DNA of 36,934 bases, taken from the NCBI GenBank assembly GCA_049999765.1, contig JBNGIQ010009228.1, positions 399,263 to 436,196 of the forward strand. Direction: 5' to 3'. The notes under the pieces are model-generated. The model saw only the letters and a list, made by a program, of their open reading frames with translations. It was not told the DNA's origin and made no database searches. This DNA is from Phaeoceros laevis (taxonomy: Eukaryota; Anthocerotophyta; Anthocerotopsida; Notothyladales). The translations under genes were made by a program, and so were the position numbers. The first letter of the stretch is position 1. Each line of letters opens with the position of its first letter. Positions 9,994-19,507 of this stretch are shown piece by piece.

Positions 9994-10184
9994 CCCTCCT
10001 CTGCAGAGGATACTTGGTTCTTACACCGCAATTTTCCTGCTAAGTGTCTCCCGGCCCAAAACCGAGCAGTCTCAGGTACTAGACCTGGCATGGCGCGCAC
10101 CGCAGGGATTGGAATTGGTGCCTGATCGGCAGTCAACTCCGGGCCGATCACTCCAAAATTCAGCTGTAACGGACTGGCAGCCAT
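9994..10184 (-). pseudogene. Out-of-frame ancestral N-terminus of the 894-aa PPR gene
   Basis: An ATG at 10184 opens MAASPLQLNF..., which matches the N-terminus of the relic at 1807 (MAASPLQLDF) and, more loosely, the paralogue at 16007 (MAAGLHFQ). It continues through a GRHLAGKL segment equivalent to SHPAGKL, but the frame differs from the main reading frame starting at 9993. A frameshift between about 9990 and 10030, or an unrecognised splice, separates them. The original presequence seems detached from the protein. Confidence 0.7.
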
Positions 10185-10208
10185 CAGTCGTGCAGGATCC
10201 TTCTGCAC

Positions 10209-10645
10209 ACTCCCTCACCATCTACACTCTACTTCAGGCTTTCTGGAGTGGGAAACCCAATCGTTTGCAACGCGGTTCGAGAATCACCGAATTTGTCTGC
10301 TATCTCTAGCTCTCTAGCACAGTCTGACAACACATACGGCCCCTCCAACCGATGCACGATAAGCAGCTGCGACAAAAAGCACTGTGGCTTTATATCGGAA
10401 AAGTACAAGATGTTGATCCTCGAGGAAGTTGCGGCAAGGTGCTGTGTTGCGGCCACAGCGCTTTGATGCATTTTCTGCCCGCGAAGCTGTCCACTGGTTC
10501 AGTGTGCAAAGAGCCAAGCGGAGCTCTCAGGGCAAGGAACTCCTCTAAAAGAGCTGCGTCGAGGTCTCTAGAAAAGCAAGCCCTCATGAGAATGCCGCCA
10601 AGAGAGTACAGGGCAGGAGCGAGGAGCCGGGTTGCCCCTCCCTGG
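10209..10645. other. Spacer between divergent PPR genes
   Basis: This spacer lies upstream of the minus-strand PPR gene. A long frame on the plus strand begins at 10352, but its first hundred codons resemble nothing recognised. Only from about 10646 does PPR homology begin. No promoter could be assigned. Confidence 0.4.
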
Positions 10646-11035
10646 GTCAGTGTTTATGCCTGCCAAGGAGACGGCGATGCTGTGTTTGCCTTCCTTGACA
10701 GGATGAGGCTGGAAGGCCTAGAGCCTGAGGGCATCACCTTTTTTGGTGTGCTGGCGTTGTGCAGTCATGCAGCAGGTCTAGGGGACAAGGGCCGAATTCG
10801 AAGGTACTTTGATGTGATGAGGACAAGGTTATGGCATGACTGCAACATTGTAGCACTTCAAATGCTTGAGGGATCTTCTGGGAGTGTGGGCCGTCTGGAT
10901 GATGCGCTACACATGGGAAAGACTCGCCTTCCCCACCTAATGATGATACCCTTCGGAACTTGGAGCGATTGGGTACCAGTCTTGCGAGGGTGCGCTGAGT
11001 CCCTGAGCCTGGTGGATTTGGAGCGCTGAACCTCC
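10646..11035 (+). pseudogene. PPR 3' fragment joined to a PPR 5' flank
   Basis: The plus-strand reading CQGDGDAVFAFLDRMRLEG, then GITFFGVLALCSH and DKGRIRRYFDVM, then VGRLDDALHMGKTRLP, corresponds to the last P motif through E motif of the paralogues, with small insertions (CSHAAGLGDKGR for CSHAGLVDKGR) and lost spacing. After about 10940 similarity jumps to the N-terminal leader of the family: CCTCCCAGCAGGGAGTGTGG aligns with the CACCCAGCAGGAAAGCTGTG of the 16007 gene. A piece from the end of one gene therefore lies directly before the start of the next, as expected from a deletion or unequal exchange between tandem copies. Confidence 0.75.
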
Positions 11036-11077
11036 CAGCAGGGAGTGTGGTGTGCCACGACTTCTGCACAGGACAGA

Positions 11078-14000
11078 ATGCCTCCACCTTGTCTCGCGTG
11101 TGGCCTTGACCGTAAGCACGTGACAATCACTTCCACGTCCCCAGAAGAGCTGCAGGACGTTTTATGGCAAGAGTTTTTTGCAGACACCACGCAGTGGTTG
11201 GACAACAGACGAAGCAAGCCGACTCTCCAGCATCCTGATTTTAAGCACAAGACTTCCAAGATCGCCCTGTGGCTCGACAATCGGCACAAGCCTTCTTGGG
11301 TGGACTCACAGCTAGCCAGGTGGGACGCTGTGAGGAAGAAGACCCGGGAGTCTGTCTCCACCTCATGTCAAGTGCACGGAGATTTCGCAGCGCATGGGGG
11401 CTTTCCGGAGGGCGGAATATGCAGGAAACTATGTGAGGATGGACGGATTTCTGATGCTGTGGATGCGTTGAACCTACTAGTGCAGCGAGGGTGCCATGTA
11501 GATAACAATCTTTTCTATCGCGTGCTCAAGAGGTGCATCTCGCAGAAGGAACTGGCTCTGGGCAGACGCATCCATGCTCTCACTGTCAAAAGCGGGTATG
11601 AAGGAGACGCGTTCTTGGCCACCCACCTCATTGGTCTGTACGCTTCGCATGGGTGCCTAGACGAAGCATTAGCCGTCTTTACTAAGGTTCCTACACCAAA
11701 CACCTATAACTGGGCAACCATCATCTTCGCATATGCTAGACATGGACAGGCTGTGGAGGCTATACGACTGTATCAACGGATGCGCGATTCAACAGCCCTC
11801 GAGCCAGACAACCGTATCTATGTAGCAGTTCTGAAAGCTTGTGCTGCTGCGGGTGATTTAGTTTCCGGCATGGAGGTCCATGCACATATCCTTTCTAGTC
11901 CAGGGGAGCCAGATATTTTTGTCCAAACCGGCCTGGTTGATATGTATGCGAAGTGCAAAAGCATAGAGGATGCTCGCAGAGTGTTTGACAGACTTCCAAA
12001 CAAAAGTGTTGTTATATGGACCGCCATGATTGCAGGATATTCCCAGCAGGGGATGGGTGAGGAAGCAATCAGACTTTACAGGAGTATGCAAAAGGAAGGT
12101 CTTTTTCCTCCCGATTCTGTCACGTATGTCTGTCTGCTGCAGGCATGTGCCAGTATAGGTGTAGGAGCTCTACGTGAGGGAAAGCAGCTGCATGCTGAGA
12201 TCAAAGGACGCGGACTGCAAGAGGATGCGGTTCTAGGGGGCAGCTTGGTTAATATGTTCATAAAGTGCGGTAGCTTTGCGGATGCTTGCAGCGTTTTTGA
12301 CATACTTCCTGCCAGGACTGTTGTTACATGCACTGCTATGATAGCAGGTTATGCCCAGCAGGGAATGGGCCATGAAGCCCTTAGCCTTTACAGGAGGATG
12401 CAAAAAGAAGGGCTGAGCTGTCCAGATTCCATTACATATGTTTGCCTCTTACAGGCATGTGCAAGTATAGGTGTAGAAGCCCTTCGTCAGGGAAAGCAAC
12501 TCCATGCAGAGATTCAAATAGACCGACTGCGAGATGATAATGTTCTAGCCTGCAGCCTGGTTAACATGTATGCAAAGTGTGGTAGCTTGGAGGATGCTTG
12601 CAGCTTGTTTGACATTCTTCCGGCCAAGAATGTTGTCACATGGACAGCAATGATTGCAGGTTATATCCAGCAGGGGATGAATAAAGAAGCCCTCATTCTT
12701 TATTCGAGTATGCAACAGGTAGGCCTCTCCCCTCCTGATGCTGTTACATACGTATGCCTGCTTCAGGCATGTGCCAGTGAAGGTGCAGGAGCTCTTCATC
12801 AGGGAAAGCAGCTGCATGCACAGATCAAGGAACGTGGACTGCAATTGGATGTGGCTCTAGGCGGCTGCTTGGTTAACATGTATGCAAAGTGCGGTGGCTT
12901 AGAGGATGCTCACAGAGTGTTTGACGGACTTCCAGCCAGGAATGTTCTAGCATGGAATGCTATTCTTGCAGGTTTTGCCCAGCAAGGGATGGGTCAGGAC
13001 ACCCTTCGTCTTTTTCGCGGTATGCAACAGGAAGGCCTCTCTCCAGATTCTGTTACATTTGTGTGCCTCCTACAAGCATGTGCCAGTGTAGGTGCTGGAG
13101 CTCTGCACGATGGAATTCTGATGCATGCACAGATTAATGAACGAGGACAGCAAGATGATGCGGTCCTTGGCGGCAGCTTGGTTAACATGTATGCCAAGTG
13201 CGGGAGCTTAGAGGATGCTCGCCGAGTGTTCGACAGACTTCCAGAGAGGACTATAGTAGCATGGAATACGATGCTTGCAGGTTATGCCCAGCAAGGTATG
13301 GTTCAGGAAGCCTTTTGTTTGTACAGGAGTTTGCAGCAGGAAGACCTCAATCGTCCAAGTTCTGTTACATATCTATGCCTGCTGCAAGCCTGTGCTAGTG
13401 TAGGTGTAGCAGCCCTTCTTCAGGGAAAGCTGGTCCATGCAGATATTAACGAATCAGGATTGCAAGAAGATGTGGTTCTAGGCAGCAGCTTGGTCAACAT
13501 GTATGCAAAGTGCGGTAGCTTAGAGGATGCTCAGACGGTCTTTGACACACTTCCACAGAGGGATGTTGTCACATGGACCGCAATGGTTGCAGGTTATGTC
13601 CAGCAGGGAATGGGCGAGCAAGCTCTTAGGCTTTACAGGAGGATGCAACTCGAAGGCCTCACTCCCAATTCTGTTACATATGTATGCCTGCTGCAGGCAT
13701 GTGCAGCCGTCGCAGCTTTGCCTCTGGGAAAGCAGCTACATTCAGAGATTGAAGAACGAGGAATGCAAGCTGACGCGGTTGTTGGAGCAGCACTCGTAAA
13801 TATGTATGCAAAGTGTGGGAGCATATGTGATTCACAACGGGTGTTTGATTCACTGCCTGAGAGAACCGTGGAGGCTTGGGGTGCACTGATTAGTGGATAT
13901 GCCCACCAAGGAGGTAGTGACGTTGTGTTTGCCTTGCTTGACAGGATGAGACTGGATGGTATACGGCCTGACGGCATGATCTTTCTTAGTGTGCTGACAG

Positions 14001-14512
14001 TCTGCAGTCATGTGGGTCTAGTGGACAAAGGCTGGGAGTACTTTGAGTTAATGAGGGCAGATTATGGCATCAGTGCAAGCATTGAGCACTTCACATGTAT
14101 GATGGACCTTCTGGGGCGTGCAGGACATTTGGAGGATGCGCTAGAGATGGCCAAGACCATGCCTTTTCCACCTAATGATGTAGTGTGGCATACTCTCTTA
14201 AGCGCTTGTTGGAAGTGGAAGAACGTCGAAGTTGCTCAACAGGTTTTTAAGTGTGCAGTAAGTGTGGATGAGAATGATGCTGCGTCTTATGTGTTGATGT
14301 CCAATATTTATGCAAGTGCTAAGATGTGGGAGGCGGCGAAGGAGATGCAGGCAAGCAGAAAGAAATTGGGGGTATGGAAGCAGCCAGGCCAGAGCTGGTG
14401 GACTGACATGGGTGGAGTGGTGCATACTTTTGTTGTTGGGGATAAGAAGCATCCTGAGAGCGAAGGTATCTATGCAAGGTTAGCACAGCTAGTTCCGAAA
14501 ATGAAGGAATGA
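11078..14512 (+). CDS. PDF-like/PLS-type PPR protein, E+-ended, DYW lost (1144 aa)
   Basis: The start is the first in-frame ATG (11078); the frame is open a little further upstream. Residues 29-83 form the PDF-like block with the full PDF tripeptide (HPDFKHK) and ALWLDNRHKPSWVDSQL. After LIGLYASHGCLDEAL come seven MYAKC or MFIKC-marked units, so about seven P-L-S triplets, then the E motif (IEHFTCMMDLLGRAGHLEDAL) and E+ region (PGQSWWTDMGGVVHTFVVGD, KKHPESEGIYARL). The stop falls at KMKE*, where paralogues continue KMKKEGYVPH into the DYW domain. It likely binds an organelle transcript for editing, with catalysis supplied elsewhere, or it is newly inactivated. Repeats are very similar at DNA level. 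Relative to paralogues, about 17 codons are inserted between PPP and PEELQ near the N-terminus. Confidence 0.87.
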   Translation: MPPPCLACGLDRKHVTITSTSPEELQDVLWQEFFADTTQWLDNRRSKPTLQHPDFKHKTSKIALWLDNRHKPSWVDSQLARWDAVRKKTRESVSTSCQVHGDFAAHGGFPEGGICRKLCEDGRISDAVDALNLLVQRGCHVDNNLFYRVLKRCISQKELALGRRIHALTVKSGYEGDAFLATHLIGLYASHGCLDEALAVFTKVPTPNTYNWATIIFAYARHGQAVEAIRLYQRMRDSTALEPDNRIYVAVLKACAAAGDLVSGMEVHAHILSSPGEPDIFVQTGLVDMYAKCKSIEDARRVFDRLPNKSVVIWTAMIAGYSQQGMGEEAIRLYRSMQKEGLFPPDSVTYVCLLQACASIGVGALREGKQLHAEIKGRGLQEDAVLGGSLVNMFIKCGSFADACSVFDILPARTVVTCTAMIAGYAQQGMGHEALSLYRRMQKEGLSCPDSITYVCLLQACASIGVEALRQGKQLHAEIQIDRLRDDNVLACSLVNMYAKCGSLEDACSLFDILPAKNVVTWTAMIAGYIQQGMNKEALILYSSMQQVGLSPPDAVTYVCLLQACASEGAGALHQGKQLHAQIKERGLQLDVALGGCLVNMYAKCGGLEDAHRVFDGLPARNVLAWNAILAGFAQQGMGQDTLRLFRGMQQEGLSPDSVTFVCLLQACASVGAGALHDGILMHAQINERGQQDDAVLGGSLVNMYAKCGSLEDARRVFDRLPERTIVAWNTMLAGYAQQGMVQEAFCLYRSLQQEDLNRPSSVTYLCLLQACASVGVAALLQGKLVHADINESGLQEDVVLGSSLVNMYAKCGSLEDAQTVFDTLPQRDVVTWTAMVAGYVQQGMGEQALRLYRRMQLEGLTPNSVTYVCLLQACAAVAALPLGKQLHSEIEERGMQADAVVGAALVNMYAKCGSICDSQRVFDSLPERTVEAWGALISGYAHQGGSDVVFALLDRMRLDGIRPDGMIFLSVLTVCSHVGLVDKGWEYFELMRADYGISASIEHFTCMMDLLGRAGHLEDALEMAKTMPFPPNDVVWHTLLSACWKWKNVEVAQQVFKCAVSVDENDAASYVLMSNIYASAKMWEAAKEMQASRKKLGVWKQPGQSWWTDMGGVVHTFVVGDKKHPESEGIYARLAQLVPKMKE

Positions 14513-14757
14513 TGTTTGCCAGAGCTGCACTCCTAGATGTGGGGCGTACCCGATGAGGAGAGGGAAGCTGAGTTGTGTGCGAAGCGAGCAATTGGCTATC
14601 CATGGGACAACCATATGAAAAATTTGCACATATACGCAGATTGCCAGCAACAAGTTGCACATCCCTAGTAGAAAAGTACACGATTGTGTGCACGGACGCG
14701 AGCTGCTTCCATGTATACAAGGAAATGCTCATGTGGGGACAACTGGTAGGTTCTCGC
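14513..14757 (+). pseudogene. Degraded DYW-domain remnant after the 1144-aa PPR gene
   Basis: DNA after the stop aligns with the intact DYW domains: GCTGCACTCCTAGATGTGGG and GAGAGGGAAGCTGAGTTGTG (EAEL), then AAATTTGCACATATACGCAG (KNLRVCTD), ASCFHVYK, and ATGTGGGGACAACTGGTAGG where the final GDYW-stop stood. The HxE zinc-site segment is deleted and several frameshifts are present. Confidence 0.88.
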
Positions 14758-16006
14758 TAGCCAGGGTGCCCGCTGTGGCTTTGCACCGTGGTAAACACTG
14801 CTTCCTGTTACCACTGTGTTGGTTACTGAGATCCGCGTGAATGAAGAGAGAGAGTTGTGAGCCTCGTGAATGATTAGTCTCCTCTTGGTGCAATGTGATC
14901 CGCCGGGGACTGGCGAGTAGCTGCAGTAGGTTTTATGATGTTGCTTGTGCCGCCATTTGAGGTTGCTGTCGAAGCAGTTCTGACCGTCCCTGTCGTTCTT
15001 GGAGCGGTTGCCATAGCTGGTGGCGAAAAGGCATGCATCCTTACAGTGGAACAGCAACTTTCGGAAGCTAAGCGATTGAAGCACAGAAAGGGAAGCCGCA
15101 AGTTGCTGTATGGCTTTGCTTTTGGCCCAAACCAGGCAACCAGGCTTGGAGAGATGTTTTTGAGGTATTGTTTTCTCATTCTTGCAAGGTCCTTGCTTGT
15201 GGTGTAGGTAACATTCCATGTGATATCTTCAACTGCAGGCTTACGTTTTCTCTTTGCCGCAGGACCTAGAGGGGTTTTCATTGCCTGTCGGCGATCCCCG
15301 CTGCGATCCCGACTCCCAAACTAGGCCTCCTTAAGTAAAACGTTGTGCAAGTACGGTCGCTGCTCGTCGTGTCTTGAGCTTGTAGACTCACGTACTGTAC
15401 AATGTAGAGAGTGCGTGAGGTCCAAGTGCAAGCCCAAGTGTCGTTCCGGTCTAGGAGATCTGGGACTTCCGAAAGAAGTGCAAAGTAGCCCTTTCCTGGA
15501 CATTCCACAGGGAAAGCTCTTTACACTCTCCAGAGTCTCCACATACACTGCCAGAACTCAGACCCCATGGACGGTTGTGGGTACAGTGTTGCGCAGTCCC
15601 TCGACTCGTGAGTGCTTGTTGAGCTCAGCTAGCGTTTCACCCTCGTCTAAGAGTTCGAGGTGCTAGTGCTGAGAGCGAAACAGGTGGATGTCATCATCGG
15701 TGTGGGAGCACCTGAGCTTTCTCCTGGCCGGAGATGTTGTGTTGCTTGCCCTTGGCTGCCGGACTCCGCCTAACCGGCCCGCCATTGACAACCGGGGCGA
15801 ACTTAATCTCTGAACTCCCGCGTATGCAACGACTGGACTGGTGCAGGTCACTGGTGGACAAGCATGTCTGGAGCATTTACAGGAATCAGCATCTTTGCTG
15901 TTTTGGCCTTGCTTCGCTTGCAGATTTCTCGGGCCCGACCCAGCTACACGGTGTTTGCAAGGTATGATGATTGAAGCCGCCAGCTCGTGAAGGTCGTGCT
16001 GAACTG
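14758..16006. other. Spacer with a downstream block shared by PPR paralogues
   Basis: There is no gene. Around 14935-15300 the DNA resembles 19680-19800 and 24480-24840 (for example CCCTGTCGTTCTTGG against CCCTGTCGTTTTTGG, and GCAGGCTTAC followed by TTTGCCGCAGGACCTAG against TTTGCTGCAGGACATAG). About 15350-15440 resembles 24890-24970. These are duplicated 3' flanks of the PPR genes, probably untranslated region with an intron (see findings). The rest, toward 16006, is the upstream region of the next copy. Confidence 0.55.
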
Positions 16007-19000
16007 ATGGCCGCTGGACTGCATTTCCAGGTGCCCGCCGAGGCCTTGGGTACTTGTATGCCACCAATCCCCGCTATGGGGCACCACATGCCAGAACTAG
16101 GGAATGAGACTGCTGATTTTGGGGCCCTGAGCCACCCAGCAGGAAAGCTGTGTTGGGGACAGGATACAACGCCACCAGAAGAGCTGCTGGAGGCTTTATG
16201 GGAACAGTTTTTTGCAGATCCGGCACAGTGGTGGAGCAAACCTACTATGCAGCATCCTGATTTCAGGCACAAAAAGTCCAAGATCGCCTTGTGGCTCGAC
16301 AGTAGGCACAAGTCTGTTTTGGTGGACATGCAGCTTGCCAGCTATGACACTGGGAAGAAGGCTCCCGAGTCTCGACGCCTCAGCTCAGTTCGAGGGCAAA
16401 TAGATATTGCAGCAGGTCAGGGCCATTTGGAGGTAGGGATGTGCTGGAAATTATGTGCGGAGGGTCGCATTTCAGAAGCTGTGAACGCTTTGAATTTGTT
16501 AGTGCAACGAGGACAACATGTACAGAACAATCTCTTCTATCGGATCCTCAGGTGGTGCATCTCGCATAAGGACCTGGCTTTGGGCAGACGCGTCCATGCT
16601 CTTACTGTGAAAAGCGGGTATGACGGAGACACATTCTTGTCCACTCACCTCATCGGTCTGTACGCTTCGCATGGTAAGCTGGAAGAAGCAATGCAAGTCT
16701 TCACCAAAGTCTCCGCACCGGACGCCTATAACTGGGCTACCATCATTCTGGCCTACGCTAGACATGGAGCAGCTGTCGAGGCTATACGACTGTATCGTCA
16801 AATGCGCGAGTCATCTACCGTTAAACCCGACGACCGTATCTATTCAGCAGTTCTGAAAGCTTGTGCAGCTGCGGGAGATTTAGTTGCCGGCAAGGAGGTC
16901 CATGCACATATTCTTGCCAGTCCAGGAAAGCCAGATATGTTTGTCCAAAACGGCCTGGTTGATATGTACGCGAAGTGCAGAAGCCTAGACGATGCTCGCA
17001 GCGTGTTTGACATACTACCAGCCAGGAATGTTATCACATGGACTGCAATGATTGCAGGCTATGCTCAGCAGGGGATGGGTGAGGAAGCCCTCACCCTCTA
17101 CAGGAGTATGCAACAGGAAGGCCTCTCTCCTCCCGATTCTGTTACATATGTGTGCCTGCTGCATGCATGTGCCGTTGTAGGCGTAGGAGCTCTTCACGAG
17201 GGGAAGCAACTACATGCAGAGATAAAAAAACGAGGACTGCAAGTGGGTATGGTTCTCGGCGGCAGCTTGGTTAACATGTATGCAAAGTGCGGGAGCTTAG
17301 AGGATGCCCGCAGAATATTTGACACGCTTCCAGCCAGGAGTGTTGTTACATGGACCGCAATGATCGCAGGCTATGCCCAGCAGGGGATGGGCCAGGAAGC
17401 CCTTAGTCTTTACAGGAGTGTGCAAACAGATAGCCTCTTTGCTCCCGATTCTGTTACATATGTATGCCTGCTGCAGGCATGTGCGAACGTAGGTGTTGGA
17501 GCTCTTCATGAAGGAATGCAGCTGCATGCTGAGATCAAAGAGCGAGGACTGCAAGAAGATGTGGTTCTAGGCGGCAGCTTGGTTAACATGTATGCAAGGT
17601 GTGGAGGCTTAGACGATGCTCGCAGATTGTTTGACAGACTTCCAGTTAGGAATGTTGTAGCATGGAATGCAATTCTGGGAGGTTATGTCCAGCAGGGGAT
17701 GGGTCAAAAAGCCCTGATTCTTTACAAGAGGATGCAACAGGAAGGCCTTAACCGTCCAGATTCTGTTACCTATACATGCCTCTTACAGGCATGCGCCAGT
17801 GTAGGTGTAGGAGCCCTTGTTCAAGGAAAGCAGCTCCATGCAGCGATTGAAAAAACAGGACTGCGAGATGATGTTGTTCTAGCCTGTAGCTTGGTTAGCA
17901 TGTATGCAAAGTGCGGGAGCCTGCGGGATGCTCACAGTGTTTTTGACAGACTTCCAACCAGGAACGTTGTGGCCTGGAATGCGATTCTTGCAGGTTACGC
18001 ACAGCACGGCCTGGGTGAGGATACCCTTACTCTTTACAGGAGTATGCAACAGGAAAACCTCAGTCCGACTTCTGTTACATATGTATGCCTCCTTCAGGCG
18101 TGTGCAAGTGTAGGTGCAGGAGCTATAAATGAGGGAAAGCAGCTGCATGCACAGATCAAAGAACGAGGACTGCAAGATGATGTGGTTCTAGGTGGCAGCT
18201 TGGTTAACATGTATGCAAAGTGCGGTAGACTAGAGGATGCTCGCACATTGTTTGACAGACTTCCAGCCAGGAATGTTGTCACATGGACCGCAATGATTGC
18301 AGGCTATGCCCAGCAGGAGATGGGCGAGAAAGCCCTTAGTCTCTATAGGAGGATGCAACTCGAAGGCCTCACTCCTCCCAATTCTGTTACATACATATGC
18401 CTGCTGCAGGCATGTGCAGCTGTAGCAGCTCTTCCTCTGGGAAAGCAGCTGCATGCGAATGTTGAGGAACGAGGAATGCAAACTGATATCGTTGTGGGAG
18501 CAGCCCTGGTAAATATGTATGCGAAGTGTGGGAGCATGTTTGATTCACAGCGGGTGTTTGATTCACTGCCTCAAGCAACCGTCGAGGCTTGGGGTGCTTT
18601 GATTAGTGGATATGCCCACCAAGGTGAAAGTCATGTTGTGTTTGCATTGCTTGACAGGATGAGACTTGAAGGCGTACAGCCTGATGGCATCACCTTCCTT
18701 AGTCTGCTGACAGTGTGCAGCCACGTTGGTCTAGTAGACAAAGGCAGAGAGTACTTTGAGACGATTAGGACAGATTATTGCATCAGTGCAACCATAGAGC
18801 ACTTCACATGCATGATAGATCTTCTGGGGCGTGCAGGTCATCTGGACGAAGCGCTACAGATGGCCAAGACCATGCCTTTTCCGCCTAATGAAAATGTGTG
18901 GCATACTCTGTTAGGCGCTTGTTGGAAGTGGAAAAACGTGGAGATTGCGCAACAGGCCTTTGAGTGTGCAGTGAGCACGGATGAAAAAGACGCAGCATCT

Positions 19001-19507
19001 TATGTGTTGATGTCCAACATTTATGCAAGCGCTAAGATGTGGGAGGCGGCAAAGGAGATGCAAGCGAGGAGAAAGAAATTGGGGGCGTGGAAGAAGCCAG
19101 GCCAGAGCTGGTGGACTGACATGGATGGAGTGGTGCACTCTTTTGTTGTTGGGGACAAGAACCATCCTGAAAGTGAAGGTATCTATGCAAGGCTGGAACA
19201 GCTGGTCCCCAAAATGAAGAAGGAAGGATATGTGCCACATCTGCACTCATCATTGCGGGACATATCTGACGATGATAAGGAAGCTGAGTTGTGTGGGCAC
19301 AGCGAGAAACTGGCTCTCGCATTCGCCCTGAATAAGACACCTGAGGGAACAACGATTCGAATCGTGAAAAATCTGCGCGTATGCATAGATTGTCACACAG
19401 CAACAGTTTACATATCGAAAGTGGAAATGCGAACCATCATCTGCCGGGATGCAAGTCGCTTCCATTTGTTCAAGGATGGGAAATGTTCATGTGGGGACTA
19501 CTGGTAG
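16007..19507 (+). CDS. PDF-like/PLS-type PPR-DYW RNA-editing factor (1166 aa)
   Basis: The ATG at 16007 opens the family N-terminus MAAGLHFQVP. Residues 63-113 hold the PDF-like block (ALWEQFFADPAQWW, HPDFRHKK, IALWLD), with about four residues missing after WW. About six P-L-S triplets follow the N-terminal unit, then the E motif (IEHFTCMIDLLGRAGHLDEAL), the E+ PG box (PGQSWWTDMDGVVHSF) and a full DYW domain. The deaminase signature is complete: HSE (H1098, E1100) and CIDC (C1126, C1129), then RDASRFH, CSC and the terminal GDYW. Such proteins bind a defined organelle RNA through the PPR tract and deaminate one C to U with the zinc-bound DYW domain. Plastid or mitochondrial location is expected but no strong presequence is visible. 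It is one of two complete copies here. Confidence 0.93.
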   Translation: MAAGLHFQVPAEALGTCMPPIPAMGHHMPELGNETADFGALSHPAGKLCWGQDTTPPEELLEALWEQFFADPAQWWSKPTMQHPDFRHKKSKIALWLDSRHKSVLVDMQLASYDTGKKAPESRRLSSVRGQIDIAAGQGHLEVGMCWKLCAEGRISEAVNALNLLVQRGQHVQNNLFYRILRWCISHKDLALGRRVHALTVKSGYDGDTFLSTHLIGLYASHGKLEEAMQVFTKVSAPDAYNWATIILAYARHGAAVEAIRLYRQMRESSTVKPDDRIYSAVLKACAAAGDLVAGKEVHAHILASPGKPDMFVQNGLVDMYAKCRSLDDARSVFDILPARNVITWTAMIAGYAQQGMGEEALTLYRSMQQEGLSPPDSVTYVCLLHACAVVGVGALHEGKQLHAEIKKRGLQVGMVLGGSLVNMYAKCGSLEDARRIFDTLPARSVVTWTAMIAGYAQQGMGQEALSLYRSVQTDSLFAPDSVTYVCLLQACANVGVGALHEGMQLHAEIKERGLQEDVVLGGSLVNMYARCGGLDDARRLFDRLPVRNVVAWNAILGGYVQQGMGQKALILYKRMQQEGLNRPDSVTYTCLLQACASVGVGALVQGKQLHAAIEKTGLRDDVVLACSLVSMYAKCGSLRDAHSVFDRLPTRNVVAWNAILAGYAQHGLGEDTLTLYRSMQQENLSPTSVTYVCLLQACASVGAGAINEGKQLHAQIKERGLQDDVVLGGSLVNMYAKCGRLEDARTLFDRLPARNVVTWTAMIAGYAQQEMGEKALSLYRRMQLEGLTPPNSVTYICLLQACAAVAALPLGKQLHANVEERGMQTDIVVGAALVNMYAKCGSMFDSQRVFDSLPQATVEAWGALISGYAHQGESHVVFALLDRMRLEGVQPDGITFLSLLTVCSHVGLVDKGREYFETIRTDYCISATIEHFTCMIDLLGRAGHLDEALQMAKTMPFPPNENVWHTLLGACWKWKNVEIAQQAFECAVSTDEKDAASYVLMSNIYASAKMWEAAKEMQARRKKLGAWKKPGQSWWTDMDGVVHSFVVGDKNHPESEGIYARLEQLVPKMKKEGYVPHLHSSLRDISDDDKEAELCGHSEKLALAFALNKTPEGTTIRIVKNLRVCIDCHTATVYISKVEMRTIICRDASRFHLFKDGKCSCGDYW

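Noticed and set aside
10352-10640. First half of a 225-codon plus-strand frame as a real N-terminus
   Set aside because: Only the second half (from about 10646) resembles PPR sequence; the first half matches nothing in the paralogues.
11045-11077. Start of the 1144-aa PPR protein at 11045
   Set aside because: That codon is GTG; the first in-frame ATG is at 11078.
12545-12844. Many minus-strand frames of 60-110 codons under the PPR genes
   Set aside because: They recur at the same spot of each triplet and are the antisense reading of the repeats.
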